This document shows, piece by piece, positions 18,074 through 26,782 of a DNA stretch of 64,000 nucleotides (within the stretch, counting starts at the first letter, position 1; every line of letters begins with the position of its first letter). The stretch comes from CF-46 sp963760735. GTDB lineage: Bacteria; Chloroflexota; Limnocylindria; Limnocylindrales; CSP1-4. The position numbers were made by a program, and so were the translations under genes. The stretch covers positions 248,001 to 312,000 of the forward strand of contig CAVXEB010000007.1 of assembly GCA_963760735.1 (NCBI GenBank), read 5' to 3'. Under the pieces are notes generated by a model that did not search any database, had not been told where the DNA came from, and saw only the letters and a list, made by a program, of their open reading frames with translations.

Positions 18074-18766
18074 GTGACGTCTTCCTCCTCCCGCTCCAGC
18101 TGGCGGGGCTGGTTCTGGTTCGTTCTCGTCGGCACCCTGTTCGGCACCAGCATCGCGGCCGCCGTCGCCCTGGTCGCCCCCGCGACCTACACGGCCCGGG
18201 TCACCCTCCTGGTCGCGCCCGTGAAGACCGACACGCCGATCACGAACGACGACCTCACCCTCGCCCAGGCCTACATCCCGACCCTCGCGGAGTTCGCGAC
18301 GATCCGGCCGCTCCTGGAGAACGTCATCAAGACGACCGGCGTCGACATCGACGTCGAGCATCTCGCGGATGCCGTCTCGACCAAATCGCCGATCGGCACG
18401 AGCCTCCTGACGATCAACGTCGCCAACGCGATTCCCGCGAACGCGGCATCCCTCGCGAACGCCATCGCCGCGGAGCTCGGCAAGTACGCCTCGCCGAGCG
18501 GCGCCGCCACCGGCAGCTCGATGGAGCTCTCCGTCGTCGACCCGGCCCAGCCGCCGACGACCCGCGACGGACCGAGCCTGCCGATCCGGATCGGCCTCGG
18601 CGGGGTGATCGCCCTGTTCCTGACGATCAGCATCGCATTCCTCATCGAGAACGTCGGTCGGGGCGCGCAGAACTTCGGGCGGCGGGTCGAGGACAGCGGC
18701 GGCCGCCAGGCGATCGGTCGCGGAAGCGAATTCTCCGGTGGCCAGCCGACGGGTCTGATCGGCTAG
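18074..18766 (+). CDS. Wzz-like chain-length/polysaccharide co-polymerase protein
   Basis: 230 residues, GTG start. One hydrophobic segment at about 12-35, an extracytoplasmic domain with ATYTARVTLLVAPVKTD and LAQAYIPTLAEF, and a second membrane segment at about 180-200 preceded by a Pro-rich PAQPPTTRDGPSLP, the classic Wzz/YveK topology. No Walker motifs or tyrosine cluster follow, so it is the membrane half without the BY-kinase. It probably sets polymer length with the Wzy protein. The last 35 residues are Gly-rich and unstructured. It ends on a CTAG palindrome shared with the stop of the convergent gene. Confidence 0.8.
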   Translation: MTSSSSRSSWRGWFWFVLVGTLFGTSIAAAVALVAPATYTARVTLLVAPVKTDTPITNDDLTLAQAYIPTLAEFATIRPLLENVIKTTGVDIDVEHLADAVSTKSPIGTSLLTINVANAIPANAASLANAIAAELGKYASPSGAATGSSMELSVVDPAQPPTTRDGPSLPIRIGLGGVIALFLTISIAFLIENVGRGAQNFGRRVEDSGGRQAIGRGSEFSGGQPTGLIG

Positions 18767-19752
18767 AACAGGCGCCCCAGCACGAGGGCGAACAGCGACA
18801 CGAGGATCGCCGCGGCCACGCCGACGCCGATCGCGCCCGCGATCAGCATGCCGCGGGAGACCGTGAACCGGCCGGCCCCCACGTTGACGGCGCCGCTCGG
18901 CGGCGGCTCGGGCGGCAGGACCGGTGGCGGGAGCGGCTCGAGCTCCGGCTCGGGTATCGGCGTCCGGATCAGGACCCGGGGCTCCGCCCGGACGGGCTCC
19001 GCCTGCGTGACGTTCGTCAGCCACGGGCGGACGGACGACGCCCGCTCCGCGACGTCGTAGTCGAACCCGCAGGTCAGGCAGTACCGGAACTGCCCGAGGC
19101 GTGTCCGCCCGCAGTTCGGGCACACCCGGAGGAGCGGCGGCGCAAGCCGGGGTGAAGGGGCCGCGGTTGGCGGCGGGGACGACAGGACCGGGCCGACGAG
19201 CGAGGGATCCGGCCACGACGTCGCGGCGGCCGGCTCGTCCCGCTTCGCGGCGAGATCCGGAATGGTCGGCGCCGGCGCCTCGTCGTCGGCGACGGGCTCG
19301 GCGTCCGAACCCGCCTGAACGGCGTCCGAACCCGCCTGAACGGCGTCGAGGTCCGCAACGGGCTCGGGCTCGGCGCGTGCCGGAGCCGCGGATGACGGCT
19401 CGGCGGACTCGGGCTCGGCAGCGGCCGCCGGCGTCGCGGCGGCGGCTCCGGCCTTCTTCCGCGAAGACGTCGCCCGCGGCTTCGCGGCCGGCTTCGCGGC
19501 CGGCGGCTTCGCGGCCGGCTTCGCGGCTTTGCTCGACGCGGACGTCTTCGTCGACGCACGGGCCCTGGTCGTCTTCGCCGGCTCCTTCGGCCCGGGCGAA
19601 CCGGCGACCGGGTCGGTGGCAGCGGGGGCATCCGCGACCGATTCCGTCCCATGGGCGAACACGTCCGAAGACGGCGGCGGCTCCTCGGGCCGATCCGAAG
19701 GTCGTCCCCGGGAGCGTCGCGAGCGGGGTTGCGTCCCATCAGACCGCGCCAC
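18763..19752 (-). CDS. zinc-ribbon, low-complexity, C-terminally anchored protein
   Basis: 329 residues, GTG start inside the end of the upstream gene. I do not recognise a named family. Order of parts: an Arg/Pro-rich N-terminus; an Ala/Lys/Pro tract (about 75-105, repeated KPAAKPPAAKPAAKP, like histone H1 tails); a long acidic Ala/Glu region containing a 21-base tandem duplication at 19300-19341; a zinc ribbon with CPNCGRTRLGQFRYCLTCG (four cysteines); a Pro/Glu-rich stretch; and a single membrane helix at the extreme C-terminus (about 303-327). The layout suggests a tail-anchored protein with a cytosolic metal-binding module. Its role in the polysaccharide locus is unknown. Confidence 0.65.
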   Translation of the reverse strand: MARSDGTQPRSRRSRGRPSDRPEEPPPSSDVFAHGTESVADAPAATDPVAGSPGPKEPAKTTRARASTKTSASSKAAKPAAKPPAAKPAAKPRATSSRKKAGAAAATPAAAAEPESAEPSSAAPARAEPEPVADLDAVQAGSDAVQAGSDAEPVADDEAPAPTIPDLAAKRDEPAAATSWPDPSLVGPVLSSPPPTAAPSPRLAPPLLRVCPNCGRTRLGQFRYCLTCGFDYDVAERASSVRPWLTNVTQAEPVRAEPRVLIRTPIPEPELEPLPPPVLPPEPPPSGAVNVGAGRFTVSRGMLIAGAIGVGVAAAILVSLFALVLGRLF

Positions 19753-21463
19753 GCGCCACCTGCAGCCAGCTCATGTCTCGAGGCCGTGCGCCGTTCGTCG
19801 GCGCACGGGCTCCGGGCCCTCGCGCGGGATCATTCACGCCACCGTCGACGACGGCCACCGGATCGACACTGTACCGCGCGGCCGGCCCGCCCTCCCCCGT
19901 CACGGGGTAGAGGCCCCATCGTCCATCCAGCCCGTCGACTCCACCGACCGTGCTGCCGGGTGCGATCCCGAGGGTCCCCAGGGTCTCGGCGTTCTCCGGT
20001 GCGAGGATCCAACGGGCAGGGAACGCGCGGAGCAGCCGCTCGAGCTCATCCTTCGTGTACGTGTCGGCGAGGTACAGGATCAGCCGCGGTCGGGCGGCGT
20101 ACGCGAGGACTTGCGGGGTCTGCGAGTACACGATCAGGACCGGCTCGTCCGGCCCGAGCTGCTGGTCGAGCAGCCGTGCAGCTGCACCCGCGACCGCGGC
20201 GCTGGCCAGGCCATCGTCCCGGGCGAGCACGGCGACGTACAGGCCGGGACCGAGGGCCACGAGGCACAGGACGATCAGCGCGACGGCGGGTCGCGGCGCG
20301 ATCAGCCGATCGAGGACCCGGATGTCGGACAGGACCATCGCGAGAACGATGAGCAGACCCGGGAGCGCCGGCATCGTGTAGCGGAACTGGTTCTGGAAGA
20401 GCGCGATCGTCACGAGGTGGATCGCGACGAACGCGAGGGCCGCGATGATGACCCTGAGTCGGGGCGACCGGCGCTCGCGCCACGCGGCGACGACGGCCAC
20501 GATCGCGAGGATGTTGAAGGTCCAGTAGAACAAGCCGACCGGCAGGCTGTCGAAGGCGTACAGCTGGTCGGCGAGATGGGCAACCAGCTTGGTCGCGAGC
20601 AGCCCCGCGTCGAACGGCAGCTGGTTCGCGAGGTTGGCCGGTGACAGGTCGAGGTTGAACCACATGTTGTCGGTCTGGCCGGGCACCGCCGTGTGGAGGA
20701 GCCGGGTGTACGAGGCGTCGACGTTCTGGGCCGAGAACAGCGCCTGGCCCGCGGCGGCGAATGCACCAGCGGCGACGCCCAGCCCCGCGGTGATCGCCAG
20801 CGACCGCCCGAGCGCGGAGCGGTCCGCACGGAGCCGCACGACGAGGAACCCGAGCGGGACCGCCAACAGGATCGGCAGGTAGCTCTGGCGCGACAGGTAC
20901 AGCAGTCCCGCCGCCGCGACGACGGCGAGCCATCGCCGGCCGTCCGCCCCGGCGACCGCGACGAGGAAGACGAACAGCGCGGCGAACAGGCTCAGGGAGG
21001 TCTCCGCGAGCGGCTGGGACGCCTGCCACAGGGTGATCGGCAGCAGCGGATAGGCGGCGGCGCAGAGGAGCGCCGCCCATCGCGCCGCGTACCGCTTCGC
21101 CGTCAGATAGATCAGCACCGCGGACAGCAGCGTCGCGACGATGTCGAGCACGAGCCAGCCGTTGAACGACCCCACGAGGAGCGCGGGGATCGCGGCGAGG
21201 TACAGGCTCAGGACGTTGTGGATGAAGGCGGGCGGGACGTGCCCCCCGGGGCCGAGCAGGCCGACCGGCAGGACGGTGTTCGTCGTCAGGTCGCCGTGGA
21301 CGATCGAGTCGACGTCCGAGGCATACCAGTACTGGTCGCTGCCGCGGATGCCGCCACTTGCCGCGAGGACCGTCAGCCCGACGGCCAGGAGGCCGGCCGC
21401 GACGATCGCCAGCCACATCAGCCGGCCCCAGGCCGGCTCGACGTTCCGTTCGGGTTCGATCAC
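19739..21463 (-). CDS. GT-C type membrane glycosyltransferase (PMT/ArnT-like)
   Basis: 574 residues, GTG start overlapping the stop of the phosphoglycosyl transferase gene. About eleven membrane helices. After the first helix an acidic-aromatic loop reads GSDQYWYASDVDSI, resembling the catalytic Asp loop of GT39/GT83 enzymes. RYTMPALPGLLIVLA near residue 375 resembles the RY(L/M)LP segment of the same superfamily. A soluble C-terminal domain (about 430-560) follows. It probably transfers sugar from a polyprenyl-phosphate donor to a glycan or protein outside the membrane. Family assignment within GT-C is uncertain. Confidence 0.75.
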   Translation of the reverse strand: MIEPERNVEPAWGRLMWLAIVAAGLLAVGLTVLAASGGIRGSDQYWYASDVDSIVHGDLTTNTVLPVGLLGPGGHVPPAFIHNVLSLYLAAIPALLVGSFNGWLVLDIVATLLSAVLIYLTAKRYAARWAALLCAAAYPLLPITLWQASQPLAETSLSLFAALFVFLVAVAGADGRRWLAVVAAAGLLYLSRQSYLPILLAVPLGFLVVRLRADRSALGRSLAITAGLGVAAGAFAAAGQALFSAQNVDASYTRLLHTAVPGQTDNMWFNLDLSPANLANQLPFDAGLLATKLVAHLADQLYAFDSLPVGLFYWTFNILAIVAVVAAWRERRSPRLRVIIAALAFVAIHLVTIALFQNQFRYTMPALPGLLIVLAMVLSDIRVLDRLIAPRPAVALIVLCLVALGPGLYVAVLARDDGLASAAVAGAAARLLDQQLGPDEPVLIVYSQTPQVLAYAARPRLILYLADTYTKDELERLLRAFPARWILAPENAETLGTLGIAPGSTVGGVDGLDGRWGLYPVTGEGGPAARYSVDPVAVVDGGVNDPARGPGARAPTNGARPRDMSWLQVARGAV

Positions 21464-22185
21464 GCGGATGCGCTCGGCGGATCGGGATCGTCCTGTGAGG
21501 CTCGCGTTGCGCCGGCCGGTGATGGCGGCGACGGATCATCCGGGGCGTCCGCTCTGTTGCCCGGGGCGCCCGGGAGCGGGAACCCGAGCGCGTCGACGTC
21601 CTGGGCGGCGACCGCGCCCGATCGGCGGAACACCTGGCCGACCGTGGCCGCGAGGATCCGCGCATCGAGGCGAAGGCTCCAGTGCTCGACGTACCAGGCG
21701 TCGAGCTCCAGGCGATCGGCGAACCCGAGATCGTTGCGGCCGTTCACGATCGCCCAGCTCGTCACCCCGGGACGGACGTCCTGCCGGGTCGCCTGGCGCG
21801 GCGTATATGTCTCGAGGTAGGCGGTCAGGAGCGGCCGCGGCCCGACGAGGCTCATCTCACCGCGGAGGACGTTCCAGAGCTCCGGCAGCTCGTCGAGGCT
21901 CGTCGTCCGGAGGAGCCGGCCGAGCCGCGTCACCCGCTGCTCGTCCGTCCGGTACCACGCCTCGCCTTCCTTCGGCGGTCGCATCGTCCGGAACTTGACG
22001 ATCGTGAATGGACGGCCGCGGAGACCCGGTCGGACCTGGCGGAACAGGACCGGCCGTCCGTCGGTCAGGGCGATGACGGTGGCCGTGCCGGCGAGGACCG
22101 GGGCGAGCAGGACGAGCCCGACGGCGGCCCCGGCCAGGTCGATCGCGCGCTTCACGGCCCGGGTCGCGGGCTCCCGGTTGGTCAC
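21460..22185 (-). CDS. initiating polyprenol-phosphate phosphoglycosyl transferase (bacterial sugar transferase)
   Basis: 241 residues. I start it at GTG 22185, where GGGAGA lies about 9 bases upstream; the open frame upstream is not conserved. Monotopic PglC/WcaJ-C-terminal family. N-terminal re-entrant segment AVKRAIDLAGAAVGLVLLAP; then VLFRQVRPGLRG, FTIVKFRTMRP, TTSLDELPELWNVLRGEMSL and VGPRPLL. The Asp-Glu pair in SLDELP is the catalytic dyad of this family. The enzyme attaches the first sugar-phosphate to undecaprenyl phosphate and so starts the repeat unit made by this cluster. The last 35 residues are Pro/Asp/Ala rich and probably disordered. Confidence 0.93.
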   Translation of the reverse strand: MTNREPATRAVKRAIDLAGAAVGLVLLAPVLAGTATVIALTDGRPVLFRQVRPGLRGRPFTIVKFRTMRPPKEGEAWYRTDEQRVTRLGRLLRTTSLDELPELWNVLRGEMSLVGPRPLLTAYLETYTPRQATRQDVRPGVTSWAIVNGRNDLGFADRLELDAWYVEHWSLRLDARILAATVGQVFRRSGAVAAQDVDALGFPLPGAPGNRADAPDDPSPPSPAGATRASQDDPDPPSASA

Positions 22186-22419
22186 CGCGTCTCGTTCTCC
22201 CACGATGAGCCAGGCAGGCGCCGTTGGGCCGGGCGCTCCTGCAAGGTCCGCATGGTACGCGGCGATCGGAGGCGCCCGCCACGGCTTCGGTGATCCGCCG
22301 CACCGGAACCATCCGGGCGGAAGGCACAATGGCGTTCGCCCGCGACGCGTCCGTTCGAAACGCGCGGACAGGGGCGACGGGAGGGCGACATCGAGACGGG
22401 TCCAGCGCACAACGTCCTC

Positions 22420-23373
22420 GTGACGGCGGCCGGCCGCCGGACGAGCCTCGTCCGGGCGTTCGTCGAGGCAACCCACGAACGCGGCGGCCGAACGATCGCG
22501 GGCGACGTCGACGGCCTCGCGCCCGCGCTGTACGCCGCGGACGCGGCCGTGCCGACCCTGCGAAGCGATGACGCCGGGTACGTGGCCGACCTCGTCCGGA
22601 CGATCCGGGCCAACGGCATCGGCCTCCTCGTGCCGACGATCGACACGGACCTGCCCATCCTGGCGGCCCACCGCGCGGAGCTGGAGGACGCGGGCTGCCG
22701 CCTGGCGGTGTCCTCCGAGTCGTTCGTCGCGACGACGCTCGACAAGGTCTCCACGGCGACCGTGTTCGGCGCCGCCGGGATCGACGTTCCGCGCACGTGG
22801 CTGCCACCGCTCGGGCCGGACGTGGACCTCCCGGCGGATGTCTTCGTGAAGCCGCGCCAGGGCAGCGCCAGCAAGGACGCCCAGCGCGCCGGCCGAGCCG
22901 AGCTGGCCGGCATCCTCGAGCGCGTCCCCGGCGCCGTCGTCCAGGAGCTCCTCGAGGGGCCGGAGATCACGATCGACGCCCTCCTCGACCTCGCGGGCCG
23001 CCCGATCCATTTCGTCCCCCGCATCCGGATCAAGACGATCGGCGGCGAGTCCGTGCAGGGCGTCACCCTCGAGCACGATGACGCGATCGAGACGTGGATC
23101 GAGGGCGTCCTCCGCGCCTGCGAGGCGCTCGGGGCGATCGGACCGCTGACCCTGCAGGCCTTCCTCACGTCGCGCGGGCCGGTCCTGTCCGAGATCAATC
23201 CGCGGTTCGGCGGCGGCTTCCCGCTGGCCCTGGCGGCGGGCGGGAGCTACCCGGGCTGGCTCCTCGACATGGTCGCGGGCATCCCGGTCGAGCCGCAACT
23301 CCGCGACTACCGCGCCGGCCTCCACATGACGCGCTCCTACGTCGAGCACTTCGTGCAGCAGCCGATGTGGTGA
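22420..23373 (+). CDS. ATP-grasp ligase-like protein (carbamoyl-phosphate-synthase-like)
   Basis: 317 residues from GTG 22420. ATP-grasp fold with TAAGRRTSLVRAF at the N-terminus, LLVPTIDTDLPILAAH, DVFVKPRQGSASKDA (nucleotide-binding lysine), GAVVQELLEGPEITIDALLD and LSEINPRFGGGFPLALAAG (metal-binding Glu and Asn). Related proteins in polysaccharide loci ligate amino acids or similar groups to sugars, but the substrate is not known. The start is uncertain: codons just upstream (NVLV) complete the usual first beta-strand, and a strong GGGAGGG at 22379-22385 is spaced for a start at 22390, where the codon is ATC. The GTG of the next gene overlaps its stop. Confidence 0.78.
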   Translation: MTAAGRRTSLVRAFVEATHERGGRTIAGDVDGLAPALYAADAAVPTLRSDDAGYVADLVRTIRANGIGLLVPTIDTDLPILAAHRAELEDAGCRLAVSSESFVATTLDKVSTATVFGAAGIDVPRTWLPPLGPDVDLPADVFVKPRQGSASKDAQRAGRAELAGILERVPGAVVQELLEGPEITIDALLDLAGRPIHFVPRIRIKTIGGESVQGVTLEHDDAIETWIEGVLRACEALGAIGPLTLQAFLTSRGPVLSEINPRFGGGFPLALAAGGSYPGWLLDMVAGIPVEPQLRDYRAGLHMTRSYVEHFVQQPMW

Positions 23374-24062
23374 TCCGCGGCGTCGTCTTCGACATCGACG
23401 ACACGCTCTACGACGAGCGGGACTACGTCCGCAGCGGGTTCGCCCACGTGGCCCGGGCGGCCGGTGGGTCGGCCGACGAGTCGGCGGCGGTCCTCGCCTG
23501 GCTGTGGCGGGCGTTCGAGTCCGGCGTTCGCGGGGACACGTTCGATCGACTTCTCGCCGCGTTCCCGGACCTCGCCCGGCGCGTCACGCGTGACGAGCTC
23601 GTGACGGCCTATCGCGGCCACGAACCGGACATCGCCCTGGCCGCGGGCTTCCCGGACACGCTCGACGAGCTTCGGCGGCGGGGGCTCCGGCTGGGCGCGC
23701 TGTCCGACGGCCCCGCGGCGAGCCAGTCGACCAAGGCGCGTGCCCTCGGGCTCGCCCGCTGGCTCGATCCGATCGTCCTGACCGGGGCGCTCGCACCCGG
23801 ATCCGGCAAGCCCGCTACGCCCGGCTTCGAGCAGATCGAGGCAGCGTGGAGCGAGCGAGGTGCAGCCCTCGTCTACGTCGCCGACAACCCCGAGAAGGAC
23901 TTCATCGGACCGCGCCGCCTCGGCTGGGCGACCGTCCGTGTCCGGCGACCCGCCCAGCTTCGGGCGGATGTCGAGCCGGCCGGCGCCGAGGCGCGGCCGG
24001 ACGCGGAGGTCGCGACGCCCGACGCGCTGCTCGCGTGGCTGGACGGCGCCCCCGGGAGCTGA
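23370..24062 (+). CDS. HAD-superfamily hydrolase
   Basis: 230 residues from GTG 23370, overlapping the ATP-grasp stop. Haloacid dehalogenase fold: motif I VVFDIDDTLYDE (nucleophile Asp and acid-base Asp), motif II LSDG, motif III lysine in GSGKPATPGFEQ, and motif IV VADNPEKDFIGPRRLGW. A helical cap occupies about residues 20-90. Typical members are phosphatases of small molecules. Strict coupling to the ATP-grasp gene suggests the two act on the same metabolite, perhaps a phosphorylated sugar or its conjugate. It ends 12 bases before the convergent stop of the giant secreted protein. Confidence 0.88.
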   Translation: MIRGVVFDIDDTLYDERDYVRSGFAHVARAAGGSADESAAVLAWLWRAFESGVRGDTFDRLLAAFPDLARRVTRDELVTAYRGHEPDIALAAGFPDTLDELRRRGLRLGALSDGPAASQSTKARALGLARWLDPIVLTGALAPGSGKPATPGFEQIEAAWSERGAALVYVADNPEKDFIGPRRLGWATVRVRRPAQLRADVEPAGAEARPDAEVATPDALLAWLDGAPGS

Positions 24063-24074
24063 GCGGGCCCGGTC

Positions 24075-26782
24075 TCAGGTCCCGCAGGTCAGCTGGGCGT
24101 CGGCCCAGTCGCCGTGGTCGAAGTTCATGTCGGCGCCCGGGTCGAGGACGAGCTGGAGGGTCGTCCGCCCGGTGACGTCGACGGTCGCGGTCTTCGTCGC
24201 GGTCGCCCCGGTCATCACCCCCGAGTCGAACAGGGTCGCCCCGTCGGCGAGGACCCGGAAGGTGATCGAGCCGTTGGCGCCCGCCTCGTCGTCGACCCCG
24301 ACCTTGACGGTGAAGCTCGTGCAGTTGCCGTTCATCGCGTAGCGGACGTCGGACGCGGCGTGGGCGCCGAGGCCCTTCGGGTAGACCGTCCCGTTGAGGG
24401 TCAGGGGCAGCCCGTCGCCGGCCGACTTCTCGCCGTTGCTGCGGTCCTTCTCGACCGGTCCCCAGGCGTTGGCGACGGTCGTGTAGGCGAGGTCCGAGAG
24501 GTAGGCCGTCGTGGCGCCGCCCGACGCGGTCGAGAACGTCGAGGTGGCATCGGCCACGAGGCGGTTGGTGGCGAGATCGGCGATGCCGGTGGGGCCGCCC
24601 TTGACCCGGACGGTGTAGGTCGTCCCGGTGGCGAGGGCGCTCGTCGGCGTCAGGGTCGCGGTCTGGCTCGGGCCGTCGTACGCGACCGACGCGGCGACCG
24701 CGGCCCCGCCGTTGGGCGTCAGGGTCAGGTTCGTCGTCGTCACGGTCGTCGGGTCGATCGGCTCGGAGAAGGTCACGGTCGGCCGGACCGAGACCGCGAC
24801 GTTCGTCGCGCCCGCGGCCGGCGTCCGGCCCGTGACCGTCGGCGGGGTCGTGTCCGGGGCGGCCGCGGTCGAGAACGTCGAGGTGGCATCGGCCACGAGG
24901 CGGTTGGTGGCGAGATCGGCGATGCCGGTGGGGCCGCCCTTGACCCGGACGGTGTAGGTCGTCCCGGTGGCGAGGGCGCTCGTCGGCGTCAGGGTCGCGG
25001 TCTGGCTCGGGCCGTCGTACGCGACCGACGCGGCGACCGCGGCCCCGCCGTTGGGCGTCAGGGTCAGGTTCGTCGTCGTCACGGTCGTCGGGTCGATCGG
25101 CTCGGAGAAGGTCACGGTCGGCCGGACCGAGACCGCGACGTTCGTCGCGCCCGCGGCCGGCGTCCGGCCCGTGACCGTCGGCGGGGTCGTGTCCGGGGGC
25201 GGTCCGCCGCCGCCGCAGGTCAGCTGGGCGTCGGCCCAGTCGCCGTGGTCGAAGTTCATGTCGGCGCCCGGGTCGAGGACGAGCTGGAGGGTCGTCCGCC
25301 CGGTGACGTCGACGGTCGCGGTCTTCGTCGCGGTCGCCCCGGTCATCACCCCCGAGTCGAACAGGGTCGCCCCGTCGGCGAGGACCCGGAAGGTGATCGA
25401 GCCGTTGGCGCCCGCCTCGTCGTCGACCCCGACCTTGACGGTGAAGCTCGTGCAGCTGCCGTTCATCGCGTAGCGGACGTCGGACGCGGCGTGGGCGCCG
25501 AGGCCCTTCGGGTAGACCGTCCCGTTGAGGGTCAGGGGCAGCCCGTCGCCGGCCGACTTCTCGCCGTTGCTGCGGTCCTTCTCGACCGGTCCCCAGGCGT
25601 TGGCGACGGTCGTGTAGGCGAGGTCCGAGAGGTAGGCCGTCGTGGCGCCGCCCGACGCGGTCGAGAACGTCGAGGTGGCATCGGCCACGAGGCGGTTGGT
25701 GGCGAGATCGGCGATGCCGGTGGGGCCGCCCTTGACCCGGACGGTGTAGGTCGTCCCGGTGGCGAGGGCGCTCGTCGGCGTCAGGGTCGCGGTCTGGCTC
25801 GGGCCGTCGTACGCGACCGACGCGGCGACCGCGGCCCCGCCGTTGGGCGTCAGGGTCAGGTTCGTCGTCGTCACGGTCGTCGGGTCGATCGGCTCGGAGA
25901 AGGTCACGGTCGGCCGGACCGAGACCGCGACGTTCGTCGCGCCCGCGGCCGGCGTCCGGCCCGTGACCGTCGGCGGGGTCGTGTCCGGGGCGGCCGCGGT
26001 CGAGAACGTCGAGGTGGCATCGGCCACGAGGCGGTTGGTGGCGAGATCGGCGATGCCGGTGGGGCCGCCCTTGACCCGGACGGTGTAGGTCGTCCCGGTG
26101 GCGAGGGCGCTCGTCGGCGTCAGGGTCGCGGTCTGGCTCGGGCCGTCGTACGCGACCGACGCGGCGACCGCGGCCCCGCCGTTGGGCGTCAGGGTCAGGT
26201 TCGTCGTCGTCACGGTCGTCGGGTCGATCGGCTCGGAGAAGGTCACGGTCGGCCGGACCGAGACCGCGACGTTCGTCGCGCCCGCGGCCGGCGTCCGGCC
26301 CGTGACCGTCGGCGGGGTCGTGTCCGGGGGCGGTCCGCCGCCGCCGCAGGTCAGCTGGGCGTCGGCCCAGTCGCCGTGGTCGAAGTTCATGTCGGCGCCC
26401 GGGTCGAGGACGAGCTGGAGGGTCGTCCGCCCGGTGACGTCGACGGTCGCGGTCTTCGTCGCGGTCGCCCCGGTCATCACCCCCGAGTCGAACAGGGTCG
26501 CCCCGTCGGCGAGGACCCGGAAGGTGATCGAGCCGTTGGCGCCCGCCTCGTCGTCGACCCCGACCTTGACGGTGAAGCTCGTGCAGCTGCCGTTCATCGC
26601 GTAGCGGACGTCGGACGCGGCGTGGGCGCCGAGGCCCTTCGGGTAGACCGTCCCGTTGAGGGTCAGGGGCAGCCCGTCGCCGGCCGACTTCTCGCCGTTG
26701 CTGCGGTCCTTCTCGACCGGTCCCCAGGCGTTGGCGACGGTCGTGTAGGCGAGGTCCGAGAGGTAGGCCGTCGTGGCGCCGC
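24075..26782 (-). repeat. 1,131-bp tandem repeat (2.4 copies) with internal 339-bp repeat
   Basis: The C-terminal third of the giant secreted gene is a tandem array. Sequence at 24628 recurs at 25759, and 24967 at 26098, each 1,131 bases apart. Within each unit the Big_5-like segment is itself duplicated with a 339-base period (24628 and 24967). Copies look identical by eye apart from a Ser/Asn codon change in the last NPCBM module. NPCBM modules lie at about 24075-24516, 25204-25650 and 26335-26782. Such identity implies recent amplification or gene conversion. Confidence 0.92.

Noticed and set aside
24075..26782. CRISPR array or insertion element as explanation of the repeats
   Set aside because: Repeats are in frame, 339 and 1,131 bases long, encode known domains, and have no spacers, terminal inverted repeats or transposase.
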